From Desulfobacteraceae bacterium (GTDB lineage Bacteria; Desulfobacterota; Desulfobacteria; Desulfobacterales; ETH-SRB1): a stretch of 32,044 bases of DNA. A program made the translations under genes and the position numbers. Under the pieces are notes generated by a model. It made no database searches, was not told the DNA's origin, and saw only the letters and a list, made by a program, of their open reading frames with translations. Each line of letters opens with the position of its first letter. Position 1 is the first letter of the stretch. Positions 17,471-28,018 of the stretch are shown piece by piece. The stretch lies in NCBI GenBank assembly GCA_013792055.1, contig VMSQ01000072.1, forward strand, positions 1 through 32,044, read 5' to 3'.

Positions 17471-19646
17471 AAAGCCTGTGTTTAAGATAAGTATACCTTT
17501 TCTGTGTTTTATTGTTATTTATTCCGATCGCCAAAGCCTTTTTGGTACCAACCATCACAACAAGACTTCTGCCCCTGGTAACAGCCGTATAGATAAGGTT
17601 GCGCTGCAATAACATATAATGCTGAATAAGTATGGGTATTATTACGGCTGGATATTCGGAACCCTGGGATTTATGTACTGAAACAGCATATGCCAGAACA
17701 ATTTCATCTAAATCGGCAAATTCATAGCCGACTTCCCGGCCGTCAAAAGAAATAACAAGCGCCTGTTCATCTGCAATTATTCTTGCAATCTTTCCTATAT
17801 CACCATTAAAGACCTCTTTATCATAATTATTTCTGATCTGCATGACTTTATCATTAACTCTAAATCCTCTATCCCCTCTAATAATAATATTTTCACCCGG
17901 GTTTAGAGCTTCCTGCAATTTTTCGTTGAGATTGCCGGCACCTACCACACCTTTATGCATGGGAGTCAAAACCTGGATATCATCAACAGGATCAAAATTA
18001 AACCGCCGGGGTATGCGATCTGTTAATAGTTCCAGTATAATTTCTAAAACTTTTTCAGGGTCTTCCTGCTGGATGAAATAAAAATCATTTGTATAATCAG
18101 ATGGAGTCGGCGTTTTAAAATCCGGTATAATTCCGCTGTTTATCTTATGGGCATTAACAATAATCCGGCTGTCTTTGGCCTGGCGAAAGATCTCATTAAG
18201 CTCTACCACAGGTACGGATCCGGATTCAATAATATCATTTAGAATAGCTCCCGCCCCGACAGAAGGTAGCTGATTAACATCCCCCACAAGAATAAAGGTG
18301 GCTCTTGGAGGAATTGCTTTTAAAAGGTGGTGCATCAGAATTGTGTCAATCATCGAAGCTTCATCAATTATCAGAAGATCGCAATCAAGCGGTTTTTTAT
18401 CGTTTTTCTGAAATCCACCTTTTTGAAAACTGAATTCAAGGAGCCGGTGAATTGTCCTGGCTTCATAACCGGTGGTCTCGCTCATGCGTTTTGCGGCCCT
18501 GCCTGTGGGAGCGGCAAGCATTATTTTAAGCTTCATCCTTGAAAAAATCTTTATTACAGCATTTATAATTGTTGTCTTGCCTGTGCCCGGCCCGCCGGTA
18601 ATTACAACCACCTTGTTTTCAACAGAACATCTTAACGCTTCAAGCTGTTTTTCTGCCAGGGTAATAAAAAGCTGTTTTTGAACCCATTCTACTGCTCGAT
18701 CTAAATCAATATCGCGGAAAGATTTTGGCGCTCCAATCAGGGTTTTCAGCCGGAAAGCAATGCGGGTTTCGCAAACATAATATTTTTCCAGATAAACTGC
18801 CTTATTGTTTTCCCTGAACTCCTCAATATTATCATTAAGATCCTCTATAATTATTTTCTTATCAACAACAATACTGCCCAATGCTTTTGCAATAACTTCC
18901 CTGTCTATCTGAAGAATTTCCCGGCATTTTTCCAAAAGAAGCTCATAAGGATAATAAACATTTCCTTCATCTGCCATCTGGTGGAGAACATATTGTATTC
19001 CTGCTTCAGCCCTTAGAGTGGAATCCTTAGAAAATCCAAGCTTTTCAGCAATTCCGTCTGCTATCACGAAACCAATTCCGAATATGTCTGCTGCAAGCCG
19101 ATATGGATTCTCCTGGACCACGGCGATTGATTGGTTCCCGTACTGTCTGAATATCTTTGTTGCATAACCTGAGCTTACGCCGTGTGTTTGCAGAAAAAGC
19201 ATTACATCCCGGATTTCTTTTTGCTCATCCCAGGCCGTCCTGATCATTTCTATCCGTTTCTTTCCAATACCATCTACCTGGGCTAATTTCTCAATTTCAT
19301 TTTCTATTATATCCAGCGAATTTTTTCCGTATTTCTTTACGATTCGACCCGCCATCACTGGGCCTATGCCTCTTATAAGCCCGGAGCCAAGATATTTTTG
19401 GATTCCATAAACTGTTGCGGGCACGGATGTTTTATAACGCACAAGCTTGAACTGCTCACCATATTTGGGGTGACTGGTCCACTCCCCCTGCATTTTTATA
19501 ATTTCTCCGGGCATTGGAGACATAAGATTTCCAACCACTGTTACCAGATCCCTCCGGCCGGAAACTTTAACTCTGGCAATGGTAAAGCCGTTTTCTTCAT
19601 TAGAATAAGTTATTCGTTCAATCTGACCGGTAAGATTATAAGTCAT
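17469..19646 (-). CDS. recD2: ATP-dependent RecD-like DNA helicase (RecD2)
   Basis: N-terminal HhH region (KYLGSGLIRGIGPVMAGRIVKKYG), VVITGGPGTGKTTIINAV, LLIIDEASMIDT, GDVNQLPSVGAG, AYAVSVHKSQGSEYPAVIIP. Confidence 0.95.
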   Translation of the reverse strand: MTYNLTGQIERITYSNEENGFTIARVKVSGRRDLVTVVGNLMSPMPGEIIKMQGEWTSHPKYGEQFKLVRYKTSVPATVYGIQKYLGSGLIRGIGPVMAGRIVKKYGKNSLDIIENEIEKLAQVDGIGKKRIEMIRTAWDEQKEIRDVMLFLQTHGVSSGYATKIFRQYGNQSIAVVQENPYRLAADIFGIGFVIADGIAEKLGFSKDSTLRAEAGIQYVLHQMADEGNVYYPYELLLEKCREILQIDREVIAKALGSIVVDKKIIIEDLNDNIEEFRENNKAVYLEKYYVCETRIAFRLKTLIGAPKSFRDIDLDRAVEWVQKQLFITLAEKQLEALRCSVENKVVVITGGPGTGKTTIINAVIKIFSRMKLKIMLAAPTGRAAKRMSETTGYEARTIHRLLEFSFQKGGFQKNDKKPLDCDLLIIDEASMIDTILMHHLLKAIPPRATFILVGDVNQLPSVGAGAILNDIIESGSVPVVELNEIFRQAKDSRIIVNAHKINSGIIPDFKTPTPSDYTNDFYFIQQEDPEKVLEIILELLTDRIPRRFNFDPVDDIQVLTPMHKGVVGAGNLNEKLQEALNPGENIIIRGDRGFRVNDKVMQIRNNYDKEVFNGDIGKIARIIADEQALVISFDGREVGYEFADLDEIVLAYAVSVHKSQGSEYPAVIIPILIQHYMLLQRNLIYTAVTRGRSLVVMVGTKKALAIGINNNKTQKRYTYLKHRL

Positions 19647-19821
19647 AAATTTCTGTAACTACTCAGGTTGTTAGGTTCACGGTTGGTTGCCTTGATCTTT
19701 TCATATTTCTTGATAGTTTATAAAGCCAAAACTAATGCACAATCAATATACAATATTTTTATAATTGATGCTATACAGAAATTTACAAACTCATTATGAA
19801 ATTAACCCAATAACTCACGAA

Positions 19822-19920
19822 AATCTGTGTAACCTGCCCGCTTGTGCCTCCCTGCCCGCAATGCTTCGCAACGCGAGGCGGGCGGGGCAGTGGCAGGCGG
19901 GTCTGCGTAATCTGTGGATT
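19822..19920. repeat. Nested repeat: GC-rich palindromic unit inside an AATCTGTG(TAA)TCTGCGTAATCTGTGG repeat
   Basis: AATCTGTGTAA | CCTGCCCGCTTGTGCC...AATGCTTCGCAACGC...GGCAGTGGCAGGCGGG | TCTGCGTAATCTGTGGATT. Confidence 0.6.
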
Positions 19921-19939
19921 AAATTTAAAAAGGATACAA

Positions 19940-20959
19940 ATGGTAATTGTTGACGGATCTGTTGGCGAAGGGGGCGGTCAAATATTAAGAACATCTCTGG
20001 CCTTATCTTTATGTTTAGGCATCCCTTTTAAAATAACAAATATTCGTGCACGCAGAAAGAAGCCGGGGCTCAGGCGCCAGCACCTTGTGTGCGTAAATGC
20101 TGCTGCCCAAATAGGCAAGGCCAAAATTAAAGGGGCGGAATTAGGACATCAGGAATTAACATTTATTCCTGCAGCCATCACTCCAGGCGATTATCACTTT
20201 GACATAGGCACAGCAGGAAGTACAACCCTGGTACTGCAAACCATACTTCCTGCTTTGATAATAGCAAAGGGGCCATCGACATTGATACTCGAAGGAGGCA
20301 CGCACAACCCTTTCGCACCCCCTTTTGACTTCATACAGCAGGCATTCATTCCCATAATCAACAGCATGGGACCGAAAATAAATGCCCGACTGGAACGTCC
20401 TGGATACTATCCCAAAGGAGGCGGCAGATTTAATGTGACAATCCAGCCTGCTGACCAACTTCGGACATTTCATATCAATAAGCGTGGGGAAATTAATGAA
20501 TGCCGCGCCAAGGCCTTTGTTGCCGGCCTGCCACGTCATATTGCCGAACGGGAGCTTGGAGTAATTGAACAAAAGCTGGGATGGAATAAAGAATGCCTCC
20601 AGATTATCGAACAACCTGCCGACATGGGACCCGGCAACATCGTCTGCATTGAAATTAAAAGCCAACATATTACAGAGATATTTACCGGTTTTGGTAAAAA
20701 GGGCGTGATGGCGGAAGATGTTGCAAAAATCGCTGTCAACAAAGCCATTCGCTATCTGGAAGCCGGGGTACCTGTCGGCAAATATCTGGCGGATCAGCTC
20801 TTATTGCCTTTAGCGCTGGCAGGTGGCGGATCTTACACAACGCTAAAGCCCAGTCTGCATACAAAAACGAATTCTGATGTAATTAAGCTTTTCCTGGATA
20901 TTAATATAAATATAAATCAAACCAGCAATGATGTCTGGAGTATTTCTGCTTCAAGGTAG
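19940..20959 (+). CDS. rtcA: RNA 3'-terminal phosphate cyclase
   Basis: MVIVDGSVGEGGGQILRTSLALSL, RRKKPGLRRQHL, DIGTAGSTTLVLQTILPAL, GGTHNPFAPPFDF. The longer ORF start at 19844 reads through the upstream repeat and is rejected. Confidence 0.95.
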   Translation: MVIVDGSVGEGGGQILRTSLALSLCLGIPFKITNIRARRKKPGLRRQHLVCVNAAAQIGKAKIKGAELGHQELTFIPAAITPGDYHFDIGTAGSTTLVLQTILPALIIAKGPSTLILEGGTHNPFAPPFDFIQQAFIPIINSMGPKINARLERPGYYPKGGGRFNVTIQPADQLRTFHINKRGEINECRAKAFVAGLPRHIAERELGVIEQKLGWNKECLQIIEQPADMGPGNIVCIEIKSQHITEIFTGFGKKGVMAEDVAKIAVNKAIRYLEAGVPVGKYLADQLLLPLALAGGGSYTTLKPSLHTKTNSDVIKLFLDINININQTSNDVWSISASR

Positions 20960-21179
20960 ACTTACTCAACTTTCGCCCCTTAATTACTATCAATGTAAAA
21001 GCGAAAAGCCGCACCCAGAGAAGGTTGGAATCTGTGCAGATATGTTTTTGAAACTTAAAAATTTTGGTTTATTAATTTATTGTCGTATAATAGCAGAGAT
21101 ATCGAAATCTTGTTAATTAGGTGTCGGTTATACAATATGTGGGGATTTTGTTATATCAAATTCGTTCTTTTAAGAAATT

Positions 21180-23117
21180 CTATTTATTGTTTAATACCTT
21201 ACTTATTTTTGCAGATAGTTTTTTCATATCATACGGCTTCTGAATAAAACCATTACAGCCTCGGTTCAATATTTCGGTCGCCTCGCCATCAATGCTGTAG
21301 CCGCTTGAAAGGAGTACTTTTACTTCAGGATTAATCTCCTTAAGACGGTCATAAACCTCACCACCGCCCATATTAGGCAAAATCATGTCTAAAAGCACCA
21401 TGTCTATATCGTTATGGTTCTTTCTGTAAATCCCTATAGCTTCTTTTCCGTCTTTGGCTGATAAAACCCTGCAGCCTATGGCCTCCAACAGTTCTTTGCA
21501 GACATCATGAATAATTTCTTCATCATCAACCAGAAGTACTGTTCCTGTCCCTGTTCCTTTAATGAGTTCATCAGAAGTTTTAACAGTCTTTTTAACCTTT
21601 CTTTTAGTTGCCGGCAGATAAACACTGAAGGTTGTTCCTTGTTTTTCTTTGGATTCAACATCAATATATCCTCCATGAGCCTTTATTATACCGTAAACAG
21701 AAGCAAGCCCAAGGCCAGTACCTCTTCCCATTTCTTTTGTTGTAAAAAAGGGGTTAAATATGTGTTCAATAGTGCTTTTGTCCATGCCAATACCTGTGTC
21801 TTTAACTATCAGCAGAACATATTTATCAACTGTTGGTTTATATGGTTTGTTCTTCAAATCTTTTTTAGTAACATTTTTTGTTTCTAAGTAAAAATTTCCT
21901 CCATGAGGCATGGCATCTGCTGCATTGACAAATAAATTTAACAGAACCTGTTCGATTTGCCCCTGATCAGCCTCTATTGCAAAAAGGTCTTCGGCAAGTT
22001 TTTTATGAATAACTATTTCCCTTTTTGTCTGACCGAAAGTATCAGAAATTTCATTAACTATCTGGTTAAGACTGATTGGCTTAACTTCATATTGACCTTT
22101 CCTGGCATAACCAAGTAGCTGGCTGGTTAGTTTTACACCGCTTTGAATCTGTTTTTCGATGCTTTTCAGCCGTTCATAATGGGGATGTGAAGAATCAATT
22201 TCTTTAAACATCAAAGATGCGTTACCCTGGATACCCATGAGGAGATTGTTAAAGTTATGCGCAATACCTCCGGCCAGGGTTCCAATAGCCTCCATTTTTT
22301 GTGATATTTGCAATTGAGCTTCAAGCTCTTTCTTTTCGGTGATGTCTTCCACAATTTCAATGAATCCAGTAGCTGAGCCATTTGACCCGAATACTGGAAA
22401 AGCACAGATCCTGACATCAAACGTGGTGCCGCCATCTCTCACTCCGACACTTTCGGCCTCGGCAGTTTGGCCGGTTTTTATAGCCTGGACCCCTGGACAA
22501 TGAGGACAAACCTTCTCACGTTTTTCAAATTCTTGAAAACACTTTTTCCCAATAAGTTCATTAGGATGCTTATTAATCATTTTCCCATGAGCTTCATTTA
22601 CCATAATAACATTATGATCCAAATCAATAAGTGCAACACCAATGTCGATATTTTCCACAAGAGAACGATACAATTCTTCACTTTTTCTAATCAATTCTTT
22701 TGACTTCTTTGCTTCTGTAATGTCGCGAAAAATCCCCTGCAGATATTTTTTGTTACCTAAATAAAAGCTATTGCATTTAATTGCTACATCCTTGATTTCT
22801 CCTGTGCTTGTGATAACCTGCGCCTCTAAAATCTGACCATCAAATTTATTTCTATGTTTTATGAAAGTATCTGAAAACCCGTCAATAATTGTGTGCTGAG
22901 GATGAAGAATCCTCTGGTGTTGACCTAATAATTCGGATTTTTTCCTTTTAACAAGCTTAGCGGTTTCAGGGTTGCAGTCGATAATTGTGCCTGTTTCTGC
23001 ATCAGTCAGGACTATCCCATCCCTGGCTTCTTCGAAAAGTTTCCTGTATTTTACAGTTTCTTTTTCTAGTCTCTTTACTCTTTGTTCCAGTTCTTCATAG
23101 GTAGGCTTTTTTGCCAT
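21180..23117 (-). CDS. Hybrid sensor histidine kinase (two PAS + HisKA/HATPase + receiver)
   Basis: DGIVLTDAETGTIIDCNPE and VALIDLDHNVIMVNEAHGKM PAS segments; GTLAGGIAHNFNNLL; FFTTKEMGRGTGLGLASVYGI; receiver VLLVDDEEIIHDV...FIQKPYD. Confidence 0.95.
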   Translation of the reverse strand: MAKKPTYEELEQRVKRLEKETVKYRKLFEEARDGIVLTDAETGTIIDCNPETAKLVKRKKSELLGQHQRILHPQHTIIDGFSDTFIKHRNKFDGQILEAQVITSTGEIKDVAIKCNSFYLGNKKYLQGIFRDITEAKKSKELIRKSEELYRSLVENIDIGVALIDLDHNVIMVNEAHGKMINKHPNELIGKKCFQEFEKREKVCPHCPGVQAIKTGQTAEAESVGVRDGGTTFDVRICAFPVFGSNGSATGFIEIVEDITEKKELEAQLQISQKMEAIGTLAGGIAHNFNNLLMGIQGNASLMFKEIDSSHPHYERLKSIEKQIQSGVKLTSQLLGYARKGQYEVKPISLNQIVNEISDTFGQTKREIVIHKKLAEDLFAIEADQGQIEQVLLNLFVNAADAMPHGGNFYLETKNVTKKDLKNKPYKPTVDKYVLLIVKDTGIGMDKSTIEHIFNPFFTTKEMGRGTGLGLASVYGIIKAHGGYIDVESKEKQGTTFSVYLPATKRKVKKTVKTSDELIKGTGTGTVLLVDDEEIIHDVCKELLEAIGCRVLSAKDGKEAIGIYRKNHNDIDMVLLDMILPNMGGGEVYDRLKEINPEVKVLLSSGYSIDGEATEILNRGCNGFIQKPYDMKKLSAKISKVLNNK

Positions 23118-23180
23118 TGGATATTCCCCTTGTTGTTAACTTAAAGCTTAAAAGGAACTCTGTAAATCTATGACTATAAA

Positions 23181-23324
23181 GAGAGCTTTGCATAACACCA
23201 GTATTGTCATTGCGAGCGAAGCGAAGCAATCTCACAACCTGTTGATAATCCACAAGATTGCCACGTCGCTTTGCTCCTCGCAATGACCAGAATTGAGCAA
23301 AAATGGGGGTTGTGCAAAGGTCTC
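23181..23324. mobile_element. MITE-like composite element, 144 bp, TIR GAGAnCTTTGCAnAACnCC, flanked by TATAAA direct repeats, with inner palindrome GTCATTGCGAG...CTCGCAATGAC (23206-23287)
   Basis: Left GAGAGCTTTGCATAACACC, right (revcomp) GAGACCTTTGCACAACCCCC; TATAAA at 23175-23180 and 23325-23330. Confidence 0.75.
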
Positions 23325-23667
23325 TATAAATTTGGATAATAATAGTAGAGATAGCTTGCCACTTAACCCAGAAACCACCTGGTTTTCATGTAGGTAACAT
23401 TTGCATATCACAAATATTAAAATGTTTCAATTTGTTACGTGAATAGCAGTGATTTCCGATAACAGCATAATGTTTCCAAAGACAATTGGATTTTATTGTA
23501 TTGTCTTTACTTTTAAGCTGTTGCCACAAGTGGCTGTGCTTTCTGATCAATAACCATAATCAAATTTGAATTAACCCTCCAGAGATAGGCGGTCAGGCAG
23601 GAAAAGTTTTGATAATTTAAATCCTGTAAATCCAAAAAAATAATATTTAAAAGTGCTGAAGTGTTAC

Positions 23668-24030
23668 CTACATTCTAATTTTAGAGTCGGTTTTTTCCGG
23701 TCCCTTTTTAAGATGCTTATAACGGTTCACCGCAGTTTCCGCTAATCGAGAAAGCAAACGAGGTAAATCCGAGTCATTCCAGGCAGATTTAAACTCATTG
23801 GAAGAAACAAGCTGTTTGCTCAAAAGATAATATGGCTCTTTGCCTGGCGTTAATTCAATATCTTCATATTCAAAGTCAATTTTTTCAGCAAAAATACTTT
23901 CAAATAACTCTTGGATAGTATAGACAAAAAACTTTTTTACATCCTCGGTAGACTCTGCTGCCCCGATTTTTTGCCGGAAGTTTGGAAGAACTTTTTGCTC
24001 ATACTTTGAAAAAGAAATTTGTTTTGTCAT
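23668..24030 (-). CDS. Hypothetical protein
   Basis: 120-aa ORF with no recognised motif; coding supported only by length and composition. Confidence 0.6.
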   Translation of the reverse strand: MTKQISFSKYEQKVLPNFRQKIGAAESTEDVKKFFVYTIQELFESIFAEKIDFEYEDIELTPGKEPYYLLSKQLVSSNEFKSAWNDSDLPRLLSRLAETAVNRYKHLKKGPEKTDSKIRM

Positions 24031-24159
24031 GCGTTATCTCCTGGTTAGAGGTAAAGTTTTTCTATATTATTACTATACAATAATAATTTTTGCAAACCAT
24101 GAATATATATTATAGCTACTGTAAAATAAAATTATTCTCAGAAAAGGAATTGAGAAAAA

Positions 24160-24567
24160 ATGCGTGTATTATTCTGGTATTGCAATAATTTCAACTGGAC
24201 TCCGGCCATAAAAACCCTTGAAAATGCCCCGGATGCCAAGCCTGCTGAAAACGATAATACAGTAGTGGCTTTTATTCACGTAGAACCCAGGGATGTTGAA
24301 GACAGCAGCTCCGCTGAGACAAAGCTGGTAAAAAACTCAAAGTGGCTGGCCCGCAAATGGGAAACAACAAATATCGTTCTTCATTCTTTCACGCATCTGG
24401 GAGAAGAAAAGGCTGAAGCAATAAAAGCGCAGGAATTATTAGACCGAACACGGGAAAGGCTGGAAAAAGCAGGCTATTCTATTGTTCAAACACCCTATGG
24501 TTATTTTCTGGATCTTGAGATAAAAGCTCCAGGTCATCCTTTGGCAAGAATTTACAAGGAATTTTAG
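24160..24567 (+). CDS. Free-standing archaeal-type threonyl-tRNA synthetase editing domain (tRNA-Thr_ED)
   Basis: MRVLFWYCNNFNWTP, NIVLHSFTHLGEEKAEAIKAQELL, GYSIVQTPYGYFLDLEIKAPGHPLARIYKEF. Confidence 0.85.
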   Translation: MRVLFWYCNNFNWTPAIKTLENAPDAKPAENDNTVVAFIHVEPRDVEDSSSAETKLVKNSKWLARKWETTNIVLHSFTHLGEEKAEAIKAQELLDRTRERLEKAGYSIVQTPYGYFLDLEIKAPGHPLARIYKEF

Positions 24568-24596
24568 CCGCTAAAGGTAACAACCCCATTTTTACT

Positions 24597-26069
<1,473 letters not shown>

Positions 26070-26073
<4 letters not shown>

Positions 26074-26336
26074 GTCTTCTTCCCGCGAGCTTTAAATATC
26101 GCATCCTTAATATCAGACCTTTTTAATCCGGCTTGTTTCCCTTTCTTTCTGGCGTCAGCAATTAGAGCATTAAATTCATCAAGGGATGGCGGAGAAATGT
26201 TTTTAAGGATAACGACATCCTTTTCGCCAACTACGACGAATTGTGCTCCAGCCTTTAAATTGAGTTGTTTCCGTATGTTTTCAGGAATAACAACTTGTCC
26301 TTTAGAGGACATTTTTGTTGTTGATACATTTGCCAT
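26070..26336 (-). CDS. AbrB/MazE-family antitoxin (SpoVT-AbrB)
   Basis: TTKMSSKGQVVIPENIRKQLNLKAGAQFVVVGEKDVVILKNI. Confidence 0.9.
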
Positions 26337-26361
26337 AATATGCCTCCTTACAATTTATTTA

Positions 26362-26375
26362 TCTTACTGGTAAGA
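26362..26375. promoter_or_regulatory. Palindrome TCTTAC-TG-GTAAGA upstream of the AbrB-type antitoxin (possible operator)
   Basis: Perfect 6-bp arms, 26 bp upstream of the antitoxin start. Confidence 0.4.
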
Positions 26376-26464
26376 ATATATGGCCTTTATCTTAAAAACA
26401 CAAGTCTTTTAAATCAATTACGATCATAGAAAGCGAGCCATCACCAGTGGGCAGGTTTGCTGTT

Positions 26465-26640
26465 TTATCCTTGATGATGGAGCAATTGTTGTGAAATGGG
26501 CTTGACAGTTTGCCATGCTTTTGAGACATGCTCCGCCTGCCATAAATCATAGTTTTTTTGCAAGCTTAACCAAAGATCAGGCGTAGTATCAAAGGCACGC
26601 GATAAGCGTAATGCCATATCCGTGCCAAAACGGCTCTGCC
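26465..26640 (-). pseudogene. HigA-type antitoxin remnant (C-terminal part)
   Basis: Minus-strand frame reads SRFGTDMALRLSRAFDTTPDLWLSLQKNYDLWQAEHVSKAWQTVKPISQQLLHHQG*; an in-frame stop lies shortly upstream. Not in the ORF track. Confidence 0.7.
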
Positions 26641-26663
26641 TTGGCTGTCACCTGAACTGATAG

Positions 26664-26670
26664 GTTCGGC
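26664..26670 (-). other. attC-like half-site (GCCGAAC) just downstream of the ParE-type toxin gene
   Basis: Minus strand GCCGAAC followed by CTATCAGTTCAGGTGACAG; complete site not resolved. Confidence 0.35.
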
Positions 26671-26683
26671 GATGCTTAGCAAG

Positions 26684-26983
26684 TCATACCAAGCGATTGC
26701 GCCACTTCTTTGGGTCCCGGGATGCATGGAAGATGCAGTAGACGGTCACCTTCCCACCAGTGTACTCATAAAAGATGGCGTACGGAAATCGCCTCACCAA
26801 TGCCCGACGATACTCCTCGTGGACTTTCGAGTGGAGTTCAGGCATGCGACAAATTGCTTGAATACAGGCGTCCACACAGCCGAGAAACTCTTCCCCCAGG
26901 CCAAGTCGACGATTTTCGTACCAGTAATATGCTTCATCGACGTCTTGTTGTGCTTCTGGCGCGATTATTAGTTCAGCGACCAT
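26684..26983 (-). CDS. RelE/ParE-family toxin
   Basis: ELIIAPEAQQDVDEAYYWYENRRLGLGEEFL...HEEYRRALVRRFPYAIFYEY...VTVYCIFHASRDPKKW. Confidence 0.92.
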   Translation of the reverse strand: MVAELIIAPEAQQDVDEAYYWYENRRLGLGEEFLGCVDACIQAICRMPELHSKVHEEYRRALVRRFPYAIFYEYTGGKVTVYCIFHASRDPKKWRNRLV

Positions 26984-27197
26984 AGCGACTTCGAACCCTC
27001 TGTTTAACTTCGTCCCATGAAAGCCCAGAAGCCGGCTTGCTCATCAAATTGGCCTTTCGACGAGCCAACTCCTCCTTTTGCCATTCATGCACAGGAACCT
27101 CTGACGGAGTAGCCGCCAGATCGTCCCATAGATCTTCCACCAGTTGCAACTTCTCTGGTGGACTCAGGTTGAATATGGAAACAGTATTTAAATTCAT
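26973..27197 (-). CDS. Addiction-module antitoxin (putative addiction module component family)
   Basis: LSPPEKLQLVEDLWDDLAATPSEVPVHEWQKEELARRKANLMSKPASGLSWDEVKQRVRSR; overlaps the toxin start. Confidence 0.88.
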   Translation of the reverse strand: MNLNTVSIFNLSPPEKLQLVEDLWDDLAATPSEVPVHEWQKEELARRKANLMSKPASGLSWDEVKQRVRSRYGR

Positions 27198-27275
27198 TAT
27201 TACCTCCTGATAATAGGACAATCCCAACGTTCGAATTGATTGTTTCAGTTACCACCTGCAAGTTATATTTTCTCC

Positions 27276-27336
27276 GCCGAACAAATAGCTAACTGGCTCC
27301 GGTCACGCGCCGGCGTGATCGGAGTCCATGTTCAGC
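27276..27336 (-). other. attC-like site E (61 bp): GCTGAAC...GTTCGGC
   Basis: Minus strand GCTGAACATGGACTCCGATCACGCCGGCGCGTGACCGGAGCCAGTTAGCTATTTGTTCGGC; TGGaCTCCG / CGGAGCCA arms with one extra base. Confidence 0.65.
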
Positions 27337-27342
27337 GACTCA

Positions 27343-27816
27343 TTAGAATATACTCTCCAAACAAAAACATGTTAATTCTTTTACTTTATCCCATTCGATG
27401 CATGCAGGTTTATTTTTACATTCCTTACAAAGGGTTTCAATATTATCTTTGCTTATGAACATTGTTTCCTTTTCTGTGTGTAAATCAAATAACCGCTTCA
27501 AATACTTACCTGCGACAAGTCGATGCAAGTTATCTTTTTCTTTAAGTCCTAACCATACAAAAACACCTTTGTCGCCTCTTGAACTATTGCATTTTTGGCA
27601 AGACCAAACCATATTGTCTGCGGAATCATTACCTCCTCTGTTGCGTGGAATAAGATGATCCATTTGAAGGTTTTCCGTTGTATAACAAAAAACACATTCT
27701 TTAGGGAGTTCTTGCTCTTTTTGCCATTCTCGAATAGTCCCTGATATTGTAATTTTATTGCCACAAAGAGCTTTAAATCTATCAGATACAAATTTATAAT
27801 TCACCTTTCCATTCAT
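27343..27816 (-). CDS. HNH endonuclease family protein
   Basis: CVFCYTTENLQMDHLIPRNRGGNDSADNMVWSCQKCNSSRGDK. Confidence 0.9.
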   Translation of the reverse strand: MNGKVNYKFVSDRFKALCGNKITISGTIREWQKEQELPKECVFCYTTENLQMDHLIPRNRGGNDSADNMVWSCQKCNSSRGDKGVFVWLGLKEKDNLHRLVAGKYLKRLFDLHTEKETMFISKDNIETLCKECKNKPACIEWDKVKELTCFCLESIF

Positions 27817-27830
27817 TGCTGACCTGGATA

Positions 27831-27944
27831 TTAACTTTGTTTCTCTTTTACAATTTTTATAGTATTTTCAACTATTCTAATAGGTTGTAAACTTCTACCA
27901 AATTCTTTAGCATTGTAATAAATATCATTTGAACAAGAATGCAT
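27831..27944 (-). CDS. Possible small ORF (37 aa) upstream of the HNH gene
   Basis: MHSCSNDIYYNAKEFGRSLQPIRIVENTIKIVKEKQS*, stop 15 nt before the HNH start; below the ORF-track length cutoff. Confidence 0.3.
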   Translation of the reverse strand: MHSCSNDIYYNAKEFGRSLQPIRIVENTIKIVKEKQS

Positions 27945-27950
27945 TTCTTT

Positions 27951-28018
27951 CAATACTATTTTAGCCCTGAGGATATCACAGACATCCTATAAATAAATCA
28001 TGCTTAAAAGATAGTTAC
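27951..28018 (-). other. attC-like imperfect palindrome D at the 3' end of the CHAT-like gene
   Basis: Minus strand GTAACTATCTTTTAAGC...AGGATgtctgtgaTATCCT...GGGCTAAAATAGTATTG; the terminal GTT is not conserved. Confidence 0.4.

Noticed and set aside
20156-20668. 170-aa minus-strand ORF
   Set aside because: Antisense to rtcA with no recognisable motif; rtcA coding is unambiguous.
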